Part shown: positions 53,552 through 62,905 of the stretch, in pieces
Numbering within the stretch: position 1 is the first letter of the stretch
Layout of the letters: every line of letters starts with the position of its first letter
NCBI RefSeq assembly: GCF_019422935.1
Contig: NZ_JAHZCJ010000001.1
Location: 532,127 to 596,126 of the forward strand
From: Desulfovibrio sp.
GTDB lineage: Bacteria > Desulfobacterota > Desulfovibrionia > Desulfovibrionales > Desulfovibrionaceae
Length of the DNA: 64,000 nt
Reading direction: 5' to 3'
Translations under genes and position numbers: made by a program
The notes under the pieces: generated by a model
The model's input: the letters and a program-made list of their open reading frames with translations, nothing else
The model's database searches: none
What the model was told of the DNA's origin: nothing

Positions 53552-55141
53552 TCAGCACGCTTCGCAAGTATTGGCAGCCAGCGGGGCCGCGTCTGTCAGA
53601 CTGGTCAGCATGGCCTCCGCGCGGTACGAACTGCGCACCAGCGGGGCGGAAGCCACGCCTGTAAAGCCCATGGCAAGGGCCGTTGCCTTCCAGTGGTCAA
53701 ATTCGTCAGGGGCCAGATGCCGCGCCACAGGCACGTGCGCGCCAGAGGGCGCAAGATATTGCCCAAGCGTCAGAAAGCGGCAGCCGTGCGCCAGCAGATC
53801 GGCCAGGGCGAGGCGGATTTCGCTCCATGTTTCGCCAAGGCCCAGCATGATGCCGGATTTTACGCGCAGACCTTGATTGGCAGCGTATTGCAGCACTTCA
53901 AGTGAAGTTTGATAGCTGGCCCCAGGGCGCACCTGAGCAAAAAGCCGCCGCACGGTTTCAAGATTATGGTTGAACATGTCGGGGCGGGCGGCGCACACCG
54001 CCTCAAGAGCGTTGCGGTCGCCCTGAAAGTCCGGCACCAGCACTTCAATGCTGGTCTGCGGGCTTGTGCGGCGTATGGCCTTGATGGTGCGCACAAAATG
54101 ATCCGCGCCGCCGTCCGGCAGGTCGTCTCGCGTTACGGAGGTAATGACCGCATGGTGCAGCCCCAGCCTGTGCACGGCCTGCGCGACGTTGTCCGGCTCG
54201 GATGGATCAAGAGGCGCGGGCGATCCCTTGGCAACGGCGCAGTAGCGGCAGCCTCGGGTGCATCTGTCGCCCATGATGATGAAAGTTGAAGTGCCGCGCG
54301 AATAGCATTCGCCCTTGTTGGGGCACTGGGCCTCCTGACACACGGTGTGCAGGTTGAGGTCGGCCAGCATGTTCTCCACCGGGCGTATCCCGGCATCAGG
54401 CCGCAGGGAAACAGTCAGCCAGGCCGGTCGGCTTGCAGCCAGCCCGGTGCGGGGTGCAAAGTCGAACTCGCGGGCAAAGGCCTGTACAAAACGGCGCGAA
54501 ACTTCGGCAAAATCAACCTGACTTCCAAACTCGGCAGCCATGGAGGTAATGCGTTCCGCCGGGTTGCCGCAGGGGGTAATGAGGCGGAACCAGTTCACAT
54601 CGGTATTCACGTTCAGGGCCATGCCGTGAAAGGTCACCCATTTGCGCACGGCCACGCCCACGCTGGCAATTTTGCCGCCGTTTACCCACACTCCGGGGCC
54701 GTGGACACCCAGTTGCGGCTCAAGCCCGAAGGAGCGCACCACCGAGGCGATGGCTGCCAGCAGTTTTTTCATATACAGGTGCAGGTCTTTTTGCCGCAGG
54801 CGGATAACAGGATAGGCCACAAGCTGGCCGGGACCGTGAAAGGTCGCCATGCCGCCGCGTTCTACCCAGTAGAGCCCGACTCCCTGACGCTGCAACTGCT
54901 CCTCGGTCACGTGCAGATGGGCCGCCGTGCCCCCACGCCCCATGGTGATGACAGGCTCGTGCTCAAGCAGCAGGAGGGTATCGTCCACGGCGTCGCTGAC
55001 GCGCGACTCCACGCGGCGCTTTTGAAAATTCAGGGCTTCGCCGTATTCGATGCGCCCCAGATCCAGCACCTCCAGCGAAACAGGCTGGTCGGGCGCGGAG
55101 CTGGCATCGGTATCTGGCTGGCAAACGGGTAAGGCGGACAT
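53552..55141 (-). CDS. lipA: LipB-LipA fusion: octanoyltransferase and lipoyl synthase in one chain
   Basis: 529 residues. Residues ~20-240 are LipB: RGGMATFHGPGQLVAYP, the Lys motif GGKIASVGVAVRKWVTFHG and catalytic Cys in ITPCGNPAERITSM. Residues ~245-529 are LipA: auxiliary-cluster motif CQEAQCPNKGECYS, radical-SAM motif CTRGCRYCAV, and C-terminal VRSSYRAE whose Ser ligates the auxiliary cluster. Both halves keep all key residues. It moves octanoate from ACP to E2 or H proteins and inserts two sulfurs. It lies between lpdA and the cytochrome gene. Its co-location with a full LipS/ligase route is unusual. Confidence 0.94.
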   Translation of the reverse strand: MSALPVCQPDTDASSAPDQPVSLEVLDLGRIEYGEALNFQKRRVESRVSDAVDDTLLLLEHEPVITMGRGGTAAHLHVTEEQLQRQGVGLYWVERGGMATFHGPGQLVAYPVIRLRQKDLHLYMKKLLAAIASVVRSFGLEPQLGVHGPGVWVNGGKIASVGVAVRKWVTFHGMALNVNTDVNWFRLITPCGNPAERITSMAAEFGSQVDFAEVSRRFVQAFAREFDFAPRTGLAASRPAWLTVSLRPDAGIRPVENMLADLNLHTVCQEAQCPNKGECYSRGTSTFIIMGDRCTRGCRYCAVAKGSPAPLDPSEPDNVAQAVHRLGLHHAVITSVTRDDLPDGGADHFVRTIKAIRRTSPQTSIEVLVPDFQGDRNALEAVCAARPDMFNHNLETVRRLFAQVRPGASYQTSLEVLQYAANQGLRVKSGIMLGLGETWSEIRLALADLLAHGCRFLTLGQYLAPSGAHVPVARHLAPDEFDHWKATALAMGFTGVASAPLVRSSYRAEAMLTSLTDAAPLAANTCEAC

Positions 55142-55182
55142 GGCTGCTTCCTTGTAATGCAGAACAGATTCGGCTTGTTTAC

Positions 55183-55230
55183 GGCGGGGGGCCGGGGAGG
55201 CCTGTACCCCGGGCCCAACGGCCCCCCGCC
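55183..55230. other. Strong intercistronic hairpin between lpdA and lipB-lipA
   Basis: GGCGGGGGGCC and GGCCCCCCGCC form a perfect 11-base stem around a 26-base loop that itself contains GGGGAGG. No T run follows on the transcribed (-) strand. It probably stabilises or separates the acetoin mRNA from the downstream lipoate genes. Confidence 0.5.
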
Positions 55231-55246
55231 GGTTCCTTCAACGGCG

Positions 55247-56611
55247 TCAGCCCCGCTTGGGCAGGTACAAGGCCCACCCGGCGGCATCGCGCGCGGCATC
55301 GACAACAGTTTCGCAAAAGGCCGGATGCACGCGGAAGCCCTTGGCGAACTCGCGCACCGTGCATTCAAGCTGCATGGCAAGCACCGCCTCGCCGATCAGC
55401 TCGGAAGCATTGCTGCCCACGATGTGCACGCCCAGGATTTCGCCCGTGTCGGCATCGGCAACCATTTTTACTGCGCCGTCCACTTCGCCGCGCAACATGG
55501 CATAGCCGTTGATGGAATATGGAAAACCACCCACTTCAACCTCGTAGCCCTTGCGCTCGGCCTGTTCTTCAGAAAGGCCCACGGAGCCCATTTCCGGGCT
55601 GCCCCAGATGGCGCGCGAAACAAGGTGGCAGGGGAACTTTGCGGACACGCCCATGCTGTTTTCCGCCGCGCAGATGCCCATGGCAGAGGCCGCGTGGCTG
55701 AGCATCCAGCCGCCCGTGCAGTCGCCAATGGCAAAAATGCTCGGGCAGGCTGTGCGGCACTGCTGGTCAACGGATATGCCGCTATCTTCATTGAATTTAA
55801 CGCCCAGAGCTTCCAGGCCCAGATTGGCGGCAACAGGTTTGCGGCCAGATACCAGCACCCTGTCGGCCTCAACGGTCTGTTCCTTGTCGCCGCTTTTGAG
55901 AGTGCAGGTCTTGCCCGCAACCTTGACAAGGGTGTGGCGGGCAATGATCTGCACGCCGCGCTCGCGCAGGGACTGGGACATGCGCTGGCTGGAATCCTGA
56001 TCTTCGTCAGGCAGAATGCGCGGGCCAGGCACGGCAAAGATGACCTTGCTGCCAAGGATGCTCAGCAGGGTAGCCATTTCAACGCCGATATAGGTGGGAT
56101 CGGTAATAAGCACCGAGGCCGGAGCTTCCGTCATGTCCAGCAGCTGGTCTGTGGTAAAGGCGGCCTGATCCAGACCGGGAACATCGGGCTTTGCAAGGGT
56201 GCTGCCCGTGGCGATAATGATGCTTTTGGCTTCAACCTTTTTGCCCGCCACATCCACAGAGGTGGGCGAGGTCACAACGGCCATGCCGGGGATCACTTCC
56301 ACGCCGTTGTTGGCGAGCAGCGCTTCCATACCCATGCGGATATCGTTGGAAACACCCTGCTTGCGGGCCAGAACAGCGGTAAAATCCAGCTTGCCCACAG
56401 TGAGTTCCAGACCAAATTCGTCAGCCTTGCGCGACTGTTCCAGCAGGGTAGCGGCGCGTAGCCATATCTTGCTGGGAATGCAGCCGCGCATAACGCAGGT
56501 GCCGCCCATGTTGCCGCCTTCCACCAAGGCCACCTTGCCCTTGAGCTGCGAAGCGCGAATGGCCGCAGCATAGCCGCCGGGGCCGCCACCTATGACAACT
56601 ACATCGTACAT
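55247..56611 (-). CDS. lpdA: Dihydrolipoyl dehydrogenase (E3)
   Basis: 454 residues from the ATG at 56611 (AGGAG 6 bases upstream), without an N-terminal lipoyl domain. FAD motif DVVVIGGGPGGYAAAIRA, redox-active disulfide GGTCVMRGCIPSK, NAD-binding region VLITDPTYIGVEMATLLS (the usual GGGYIG is altered to TDPTYIG), and C-terminal active-site His-Glu in FRVHPAFCETV. It reoxidises dihydrolipoyl groups of the acetoin E2 proteins. The altered NAD-binding glycine stretch is odd and could change the electron acceptor; the downstream redox genes make this worth testing. Confidence 0.92.
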   Translation of the reverse strand: MYDVVVIGGGPGGYAAAIRASQLKGKVALVEGGNMGGTCVMRGCIPSKIWLRAATLLEQSRKADEFGLELTVGKLDFTAVLARKQGVSNDIRMGMEALLANNGVEVIPGMAVVTSPTSVDVAGKKVEAKSIIIATGSTLAKPDVPGLDQAAFTTDQLLDMTEAPASVLITDPTYIGVEMATLLSILGSKVIFAVPGPRILPDEDQDSSQRMSQSLRERGVQIIARHTLVKVAGKTCTLKSGDKEQTVEADRVLVSGRKPVAANLGLEALGVKFNEDSGISVDQQCRTACPSIFAIGDCTGGWMLSHAASAMGICAAENSMGVSAKFPCHLVSRAIWGSPEMGSVGLSEEQAERKGYEVEVGGFPYSINGYAMLRGEVDGAVKMVADADTGEILGVHIVGSNASELIGEAVLAMQLECTVREFAKGFRVHPAFCETVVDAARDAAGWALYLPKRG

Positions 56612-56677
56612 TGTGTTCTCCTGATCTGTGCTGGTTGCTGTATGGGCGCGCATTGACGCAGCCCTGCCGGGAATGCC

Positions 56678-58048
56678 CTAGAAAAGCAGCAGGGCCGGTT
56701 CCGCCAGATATTCCACAAGTGTCTTCAAAAATTCTGCTGCGGGCGCGCCGTCTTCAACGCGGTGGTCAAAGGTGAGGCTCAAGCCCATCATGGAACGGGC
56801 CACCACGGCCCCCTCGCGGATAACGGGTTTTTCCACCACGCGGCCCACGCCCAGGATTCCCGTTTCACCGGGCTTGAGAATGGGCGTGAAGAAATCCACC
56901 ACGGAATGCGCCATGTTGGTGATGGTAAAGGTGCCGCCGCTCATGTCGTCGGGCGTCAGCTCGCCCTTGCGGGCGCGACCAGCAAGCAGGCGGGCTTCCC
57001 TGGCTATTTCAGTCAGGGTCAGCCTGTCCGCATGGTGCAGCACGGGCACCATCAGGCCCTCGGGCAGGGCCACGGCCACGCCCATATGCACCTCGCCGTG
57101 ACGGGTGATGGTTTGCCCGTCAAAGGTTGCGTTCATGCGCGGGTGCTTTTTCAAGGCCTTTGAAACGGCCAGAATGAGCATGTCGTTCATGGAAAGGCGG
57201 AAGTCTTTGTTCTTTTTGTTGCGGGCCTTGAAGTCGTTGATGATATGCACGCAGGCGGTTACATCAGCTTCGCTCACAAGGGTGAGCTGGGCGGAGTTTT
57301 GCAGGCTGCCCAGCATGTTGTCGGCAATGATCTTGCGCATGCCTTCCATGGGCACGGAGCTTGGCTCGCTGCTGCAAACGGCGCTGGCGCAGGTTGGCTG
57401 AGACGCATTTTGGGCCGCCGCAGCGAACTTTTCCGGGTGCAGGGCGCGGTCAACATCTTCGCGCACGATCTTGCCGCCTTCGCCCGTGCCTGTGAGGGTA
57501 GAGATATCCAGCCCTGCCTTGGCGGCCACGGCGGCGGCAAGGGGCGTGATTTTGATTTTGCCGATAACTTCGTGGCGGGCCTGCACGTCGCGCTCAACAA
57601 TCCGGCCTCCGGGGCCTGAACCTGCGATGCAGCCAAGGTCAATGCCAAGTTCACGCGCCAGCCGCCGCGCGGCGGGAGACGCTATCCCGCCAGTGCCAGA
57701 GGGTTGCACGGCGGCTGACGCGTTGGTCTTTGCGGGCTTGGGCGCGCCCGCTTCCGCAGTGGCGGAAGCGGGGGAGTCAGACGCGCCTTCAACCCGGGCG
57801 ATTGTTTCACCAGGTTCGGCCAGGATGCCAAGCACGGCACCCACGGCCACTTCCTGTTTGGGCTGCACCACAATCTGGAAGAGCACGCCGTCGGCGGGGC
57901 TTTCCACCTTGTTGGTGATTTTGTCGGTTTCCACTTCAAACAGATCATCGCCCTGCTTGACTGCGGCGCCTTCGGCCACAAACCATTTGGAAACCTTGCC
58001 GGTCTTCATGGTCAGACCAAGTTTCGGCATGGCAAGTTCTATGCTCAC
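56678..58048 (-). CDS. acoC: 2-oxo acid/acetoin dehydrogenase E2 component
   Basis: 456 residues from the GTG at 58048, with AGGAGAAC upstream; the frame continues upstream but as a non-protein-like stretch. The lipoyl domain has VETDKITNKVESP near residue 45. Two peripheral-binding-like segments follow (IASPAARRLARELGID; KITPLAAAVAAKAGLD). The catalytic domain ends with LSLTFDHRVEDGAPAAEF, the DHRxxDG acyltransferase motif. It receives the acetyl group from E1 and gives acetyl-CoA. A second E2 is encoded at 62906. The duplicated binding-type segments are unusual. Confidence 0.9.
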   Translation of the reverse strand: MSIELAMPKLGLTMKTGKVSKWFVAEGAAVKQGDDLFEVETDKITNKVESPADGVLFQIVVQPKQEVAVGAVLGILAEPGETIARVEGASDSPASATAEAGAPKPAKTNASAAVQPSGTGGIASPAARRLARELGIDLGCIAGSGPGGRIVERDVQARHEVIGKIKITPLAAAVAAKAGLDISTLTGTGEGGKIVREDVDRALHPEKFAAAAQNASQPTCASAVCSSEPSSVPMEGMRKIIADNMLGSLQNSAQLTLVSEADVTACVHIINDFKARNKKNKDFRLSMNDMLILAVSKALKKHPRMNATFDGQTITRHGEVHMGVAVALPEGLMVPVLHHADRLTLTEIAREARLLAGRARKGELTPDDMSGGTFTITNMAHSVVDFFTPILKPGETGILGVGRVVEKPVIREGAVVARSMMGLSLTFDHRVEDGAPAAEFLKTLVEYLAEPALLLF

Positions 58049-58118
58049 TGCTGTTCTCCTGCGATGTTGTGTGTTGGGGCGGAAGGCTGCCTTTTTGCCG
58101 TCAGCCGGGCCGATGCCG

Positions 58119-58898
58119 TCAGCGGTAAACCATGCCGCCGTCAATAAGCACGGCCTGTCCGGTCATGTAGTCGGAGTCCGGCCCTGCCAGATAGGAAACA
58201 AAGGCGGCTACGTCTTCCGGTGTTTCGGGGCGGCCAAGGGCTATGCCTTCGCAGTATTTCTTGTAGGTTTCGCCCTTTGGGGCGCCTGTGATCTTTGAAA
58301 AGCCCTCGTCAATGGCAATCCACATGTCGGTGCCGACAACGCCTGGGCAGTAGGCGTTCACGGTGATGCCGCTTGAGGCAAGCTCCCGCGCCGCCGCCTG
58401 TGTAAGGCCGCGCACCGCGAACTTGGTGGCGCTGTACGCGCCGATAAGGGCAAAACCATCGTGCCCGGCAATGGAAGATGCGCTGATGATCTTGCCCTTC
58501 TGCTTGCGGGCCATGAATTTGGTGGCCGCAGCCTGAATGCCCCAGAGCACGCCGTTGACGTTGATTCTGAAGATGCGTTCAAACTCCTCGGGGGTGACGT
58601 CCAGCAGGGCCTTGACCTGAGCAATGCCCGCGTTGTTGATCATCACGTCAAACCCGCCCAGTTCCTTTTCCGCATGGTCCACAGCGGCAAAGACCTGCGC
58701 GCGGTCGCTTACATCGGCAATAAAGGTGGTGGCCTTGCGGCCAAGGGCGCGTATTTCACCCGCTGTGGCAGCCAGTTTGTCCGCGTTCATGTCCACAAGG
58801 CAGATATCCGCGCCGTCATTGGCCAGGCGCAGGGCTATGCCGCGCCCTATACCCTGGGCGGAACCGGTAACCAGAACAACTTTGCCGTTAATCGCCAT
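58119..58898 (-). CDS. Short-chain dehydrogenase, acetoin/butanediol reductase-like
   Basis: 259 residues from the ATG at 58898 (GGAG upstream). Classical SDR: NAD motif [17 protein letters not shown] motif, catalytic Ser in [11 protein letters not shown] and YSATK, then the C-terminal [14 protein letters not shown]. The GSAQGIGRG and PGVVGTDMW patterns fit meso-2,3-butanediol dehydrogenase/diacetyl reductase (BudC). In this cluster it would interconvert butanediol and acetoin, feeding the dehydrogenase complex. The specific substrate is inferred from context. Confidence 0.87.
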   Translation of the reverse strand: MAINGKVVLVTGSAQGIGRGIALRLANDGADICLVDMNADKLAATAGEIRALGRKATTFIADVSDRAQVFAAVDHAEKELGGFDVMINNAGIAQVKALLDVTPEEFERIFRINVNGVLWGIQAAATKFMARKQKGKIISASSIAGHDGFALIGAYSATKFAVRGLTQAAARELASSGITVNAYCPGVVGTDMWIAIDEGFSKITGAPKGETYKKYCEGIALGRPETPEDVAAFVSYLAGPDSDYMTGQAVLIDGGMVYR

Positions 58899-58997
58899 AA
58901 TCGTATCCTCCGTGTTGCCGCATGACCGGCGCAAATTGTCGCAAACCGGGCATGTCGTGGATGGCAGCACCCTGCGGGCCGCACACTGCTTGTTGCA

Positions 58998-59312
58998 TCA
59001 GGCAAAAATTCCATCGCCGCTGGCATTGCCAAGGCCGGGATGAATATCGAAGCGCACAACGCCCACAGGCACCTTGACCGCCCGTGCGACCATGGCCGCG
59101 CCCTCGTAGCCAAAGCCGCCGCACAGCTCGATGGCAACGCAGCCGTCTTCTTCCACGGCCTTCTGCGCCGCTTCAACGGCCTCCCTGTAGGATGTCACGC
59201 CAATGGTCAGCAGTTCCACTCCGGGGGTGCGCGTCCAGCTGCGGTGCTCGGCCTTGACGCCGTTGCCTTCGCCACGCGGGCTCAGAAAAATGAATGCGGC
59301 CTTGAGTTTCAT
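58998..59312 (-). CDS. Small acetoin-cluster protein, DUF6506-like
   Basis: 104 residues from the ATG at 59312, with AGGAG 7 bases upstream. The start MKLKAAFIFLSPRGEG and the Gly-rich CGGFGYEGAAMVARAV are conserved-looking. No signal or membrane segment. I associate it with DUF6506, small proteins seen in acetoin gene clusters, but the function is unknown. It lies between AcoX and the SDR on the same strand. Confidence 0.65.
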   Translation of the reverse strand: MKLKAAFIFLSPRGEGNGVKAEHRSWTRTPGVELLTIGVTSYREAVEAAQKAVEEDGCVAIELCGGFGYEGAAMVARAVKVPVGVVRFDIHPGLGNASGDGIFA

Positions 59313-59361
59313 AAACATGCTCCTGGTGTTGGGGTGATCAGGCATGATGCAGATATGCCGC

Positions 59362-60375
59362 CTAGTTGGCGTAGCAGACCTGCGCGCCGCGCAAAAACAG
59401 CCCTCGCTGCCGGGCGTATTCCATGACGCGGGCCACATCCACCACGCGCATGGTGTCTTCTGACAATCGTATGCTGGCGCTCTGCCCGCGCCGAACCTCC
59501 ACCTCGCGCTCGCCGTCCAGCGCCAGCACACAGGGGGTAAGCCCCACTGGCACATCGTCGCCCGGCAAAAGCTGGCGCACGCGGGAAACGCCCACGTCGG
59601 CAAACAGGCCGGGGCCGATTGCGGCGCGCACGCGGCAGGCAAAATCTGGGTCAAGATCAAGTGCCAGGCCGCGTGGTTCTTCGGGCGAGATGCTCATGAG
59701 CTGCCCGGCTACAGTTGAGAGGCCAATGCTGTCTGGCCGGCAGCGGGAAACGACTATCTGGCTGACTCTGGTGATGTCCCAGATGGCGCGGGAGCCAAGA
59801 AAGAGGTCGTCGTACACCGCCACATCAACCAGAGCGATATCTCGGAACTGACCGTCCACGTGCACTTCAAGCAGGCTGGCCTCGCGGCAGCCTTCGTCAA
59901 TGGTTACGCCGCCGCAGGCCAGCACGCCTGCGGCGAGGCCAGCCACGGTTGCTTCGGCCATGACAGGAAAAACGTTGTTGGTGCCTGTGGAGAGCGGCAG
60001 GATGGGCGTTTTGCGCGCGCCCTTGCAGGCGGCGCGGCTTGTGCCGTCGCCCCCCATGACGATGATGACCGCAACCCCCTCCTGCTGCATGAGGGCGGCG
60101 GCGTTGACGGTATCCTCTTGCGTATTGTGCTGGTAAATATCCACCGGAGCCACGTTCACAGGCGTTTCCAAAGCTTCCAGATCGCTCAGGGCGCGCGGCA
60201 CGATGCCGTAGCCCTCGGGCATATACAGAACATCACGTACCCCGGCGGCGGCCAGACCAACCAGAATGCGTCGCACCATGCGAACCTTCTCCTGATTGTC
60301 AAAAACGCTGCCGTGCGCGACGATGCGGCGTATATCTTTGCCTGATGCCGGATTGGCGATAATGGCTGCTTTCAC
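59362..60375 (-). CDS. acoX: AcoX-like ATP-NAD kinase family protein
   Basis: 337 residues from the GTG at 60375 (CGGAG upstream). IIANPASGKDIRRI at the start and the kinase signature VIVMGGDGTSRAA near residue 105 mark the ATP-NAD/AcoX kinase family. The C-terminal half is long and includes LSEDTMRVVDVARVMEY. AcoX is a regular but functionally unresolved member of acetoin operons. Position between the E1 beta gene and a small conserved gene supports that identity. Confidence 0.86.
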   Translation of the reverse strand: MKAAIIANPASGKDIRRIVAHGSVFDNQEKVRMVRRILVGLAAAGVRDVLYMPEGYGIVPRALSDLEALETPVNVAPVDIYQHNTQEDTVNAAALMQQEGVAVIIVMGGDGTSRAACKGARKTPILPLSTGTNNVFPVMAEATVAGLAAGVLACGGVTIDEGCREASLLEVHVDGQFRDIALVDVAVYDDLFLGSRAIWDITRVSQIVVSRCRPDSIGLSTVAGQLMSISPEEPRGLALDLDPDFACRVRAAIGPGLFADVGVSRVRQLLPGDDVPVGLTPCVLALDGEREVEVRRGQSASIRLSEDTMRVVDVARVMEYARQRGLFLRGAQVCYAN

Positions 60376-60500
60376 GTTGACTCCGGTGGATGTAGTGCGC
60401 AGGCCGGGCCTGCCGCAGTGCTTGCAATGGCTGTTGCAATCCCGTGTCGCCGCTGCGGGGCAGGCATTGTGCCTGTGCCTGCCCCTTGAACGCGGCTGAA

Positions 60501-61472
60501 TTAACGCAGCGACTTGACCGCAGCGACGATCTGATCCGCGCCGGGAATGTAGGCCTTTTCCAGCGGCGGGCTGAAGGGGACGGGGCAATAGGGAGCGCCA
60601 ACGCGCACGATGGGCGCGTCCAGATAGTCCAGAGCTTCCTCGGCCACCATGGCGGCGATTTCCGCACCGGCTCCGGCGGTTTTGACGGCTTCGTGCGCAA
60701 CCACAAGGGCGTGGGTTTTCTTGACGGAATTAAGGATGATGTCCTTGTCGAGCGGCACCAGACAGCGGGGGTCCACCACTTCGGCGCTGATGCCCTGAGC
60801 AGCCAGGGTTTCTGCGGCCTGAAGGGCGGAGTGAACCATGAGTGACGTGGCCACAATGGTTACGTCCGTGCCTTCGCGCTTTACTTCGCCCTTGCCAAGC
60901 TCAATGGGTGTGGCCTCGTCTCCCACTTCGCCTTCCACGCCGTACAGGATTTTGTGTTCAAGAAAGACCACGGGATTGTCGTCGCGAATGGCGCTGATGA
61001 GCAGGCCCTTGGCGTCTGCCGGAGTGGAGGGAATGCATACCTTGATGCCGGGAATGTGCATGAACCATGCTTCAAGGCTCTGCGAGTGCTGGGCCGCAGC
61101 GCCCACGCCAGCGCCCTGAGGCATGCGCAGCACCATGGGCACCTTGGCCTTGCCGCCAAACATGTAGTGCATCTTGGCGGCCTGGTTGAAGAGCTGGTCA
61201 AAGGCGACGCCGATAAAGTCCACAAACATCAGCTCGGCCACAGGGCGCAGACCGGCTGCGGCGGCACCGGCGGCAGCGCCCACAATGGCGCTTTCCGTGA
61301 TGGGGGTGTCGCGCACGCGGCGTTCGCCAAATTTGTCAAAAAGGCCCTGAGTCACGCCAAAGCAGCCGCCGAACTTGCCCACGTCTTCACCGATGATGAA
61401 CACGTTCTCGTCCCGCTCCATCTCCTGACGCATGGCATCGTTAAGCGCCTGCAGGTAGGTTTTGATCGCCAT
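60501..61472 (-). CDS. acoB: Acetoin dehydrogenase E1 beta subunit
   Basis: 323 residues from the ATG at 61472 (GGAGAAA upstream). Transketolase-like pyrimidine-binding half: FIIGEDVGKFGGCFGVTQGL, RVRDTPITESAIVGAAAG with the Glu that activates thiamine diphosphate, and PVVFLEHKILYG. It pairs with the alpha subunit encoded 57 bases upstream to decarboxylate or cleave acetoin and transfer the acetyl group to E2. Length and motifs are normal. Confidence 0.93.
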   Translation of the reverse strand: MAIKTYLQALNDAMRQEMERDENVFIIGEDVGKFGGCFGVTQGLFDKFGERRVRDTPITESAIVGAAAGAAAAGLRPVAELMFVDFIGVAFDQLFNQAAKMHYMFGGKAKVPMVLRMPQGAGVGAAAQHSQSLEAWFMHIPGIKVCIPSTPADAKGLLISAIRDDNPVVFLEHKILYGVEGEVGDEATPIELGKGEVKREGTDVTIVATSLMVHSALQAAETLAAQGISAEVVDPRCLVPLDKDIILNSVKKTHALVVAHEAVKTAGAGAEIAAMVAEEALDYLDAPIVRVGAPYCPVPFSPPLEKAYIPGADQIVAAVKSLR

Positions 61473-61528
61473 ATTTTTCTCCATTCTGAAAAATCTGAAG
61501 GTGGTTTCCGCAATTTCCGGCAAACGCT

Positions 61529-62491
61529 TTAGGCGTACACGTCTTCCAGCAGGTCTTCCGGCTTGGGGAAGGGGCTGTCTTCCGCAAACTTGACGGCGGC
61601 TTCAATTTCAGCGGCCACAGATGCGGTGATGGCGTCCAGTTCCGCCTGCGTGGCGGTGCCGGACTCCACCAGCTTTTTGGCAAAACGCGGAATGGGATCC
61701 TTGGCCTTCCATTCTTCCAGTTCCTTTTCGCTGCGGTACACGCAGGCATCGCCCTCGAAGTGGCCGCGCCAGCGGTAGGTCTTGCATTCCACAAGCGATG
61801 GCCCCTGGCCCTTGCGCGCGCGTTCCACGGCCATGGTCACGGCTTCGTACACGGCGAGTACATCGTTGCCGTCAATGACAACGCCGGGCATGTCGTATCC
61901 GGCGGCACGGTCGGCAATGTCGGTGATGGCCATGGATTTGCTCTGCGGGCAGGAAATGCCGTAGCCGTTATTTTCATTGATAAAGATAACGGGGAGCTTC
62001 CAGGCGCTGGCCATGTTCAGCGATTCCTGCGTGGTGCCCTGGTTGGACGCGCCATCGCCGAAAAAGCAGGCGCATACGCCCTTGGTGTCCTTGTACTGGC
62101 AGCTGAAGGCCGCGCCCACGGCAAGAGGCCCGCCGCCGCCCACAATGCCGTTGGCGCCAAGAATGCCGATGTTGAAGTCGGCAATGTGCATGGAGCCGCC
62201 CTTGCCCTTGCAGTAACCGGTGGAACGGCCATAGATTTCGGCCATCATGAGCTTGAGGTCGCCGCCCTTGGCCAGGCAGTGCCCGTGGCCGCGGTGGGTG
62301 CTGGTGATCATGTCCGTCTGCTTCAGCGCGGCGCACGCGCCTGTGGCTACGGCTTCTTCACCAAGGTAGAGGTGAACGAATCCGGGTATTTTGCCAGCTG
62401 CAAAAAACTTTTGCAGCTCGCTTTCAAAAAGGCGGATCTTGGTCATGGTGCTGAACATTTCCAGCAGAACCTTTTTGTCGGGATGTTTCAT
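61529..62491 (-). CDS. acoA: Acetoin dehydrogenase E1 alpha subunit
   Basis: 320 residues; GAGGAG lies before the ATG. The thiamine-diphosphate motif is intact: FFGDGASNQG, ending INENNGYG. HLYLGEEAVATGACAAL and STHRGHGHCLAKG are typical of E1 alpha, and the phosphorylation-type loop YRWRGHFEGD is present. It forms an alpha2beta2 enzyme with AcoB. Specificity for acetoin rather than pyruvate is inferred from AcoX and SDR neighbours. Confidence 0.92.
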   Translation of the reverse strand: MKHPDKKVLLEMFSTMTKIRLFESELQKFFAAGKIPGFVHLYLGEEAVATGACAALKQTDMITSTHRGHGHCLAKGGDLKLMMAEIYGRSTGYCKGKGGSMHIADFNIGILGANGIVGGGGPLAVGAAFSCQYKDTKGVCACFFGDGASNQGTTQESLNMASAWKLPVIFINENNGYGISCPQSKSMAITDIADRAAGYDMPGVVIDGNDVLAVYEAVTMAVERARKGQGPSLVECKTYRWRGHFEGDACVYRSEKELEEWKAKDPIPRFAKKLVESGTATQAELDAITASVAAEIEAAVKFAEDSPFPKPEDLLEDVYA

Positions 62492-62526
62492 GGTACTCTC
62501 CTCAGATTGCTGATTGTGGTGCCGAC

Positions 62527-62889
62527 TCAGTCAATATCTACCGACACGGTCAGGGCCGCGCAGGCCAACACGATGTCGCTGCAACCGGGGCTGAAGCAGG
62601 CAACTTCAAGGCCAGGGGTGCGCAAGCCGCCCGTAACGACTTCAATGCTCTTTTCTCCGATGGGGATGGCGGCAAGCACTGCTTCCTTGTCCACCAGATC
62701 CGGCTCTGGCACGGCAATACGCGCATGCACATGCACGCCCTGAAACGAACCGCGTCCAAGTATCTCCACCAGGCCGCACAAACAACTGCGCGAAATGGCG
62801 TCCTTGACTGCCCGGGTGGAGGCCTTGGTCATGTTTGCGCCGTGCAGATCGGCCCCGGTGCCCAGTTCAACCACGTAACGTTGCAGCAT
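62527..62889 (-). CDS. Lin0512-family small protein
   Basis: 120 residues from the ATG at 62889 (GGAGGAAT upstream). The start MLQRYVVELGTGADLHG and the block AVKDAISRSCLCGLVEI fit the Lin0512 family, which is often found in acetoin-dehydrogenase clusters. No enzymatic motif is known to me. It lies between the E2 and E1 alpha genes on the same strand, with gaps of 16 and 35 bases. Confidence 0.7.
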   Translation of the reverse strand: MLQRYVVELGTGADLHGANMTKASTRAVKDAISRSCLCGLVEILGRGSFQGVHVHARIAVPEPDLVDKEAVLAAIPIGEKSIEVVTGGLRTPGLEVACFSPGCSDIVLACAALTVSVDID

Positions 62890-62905
62890 TGGATTCCTCC
62901 GCTGG

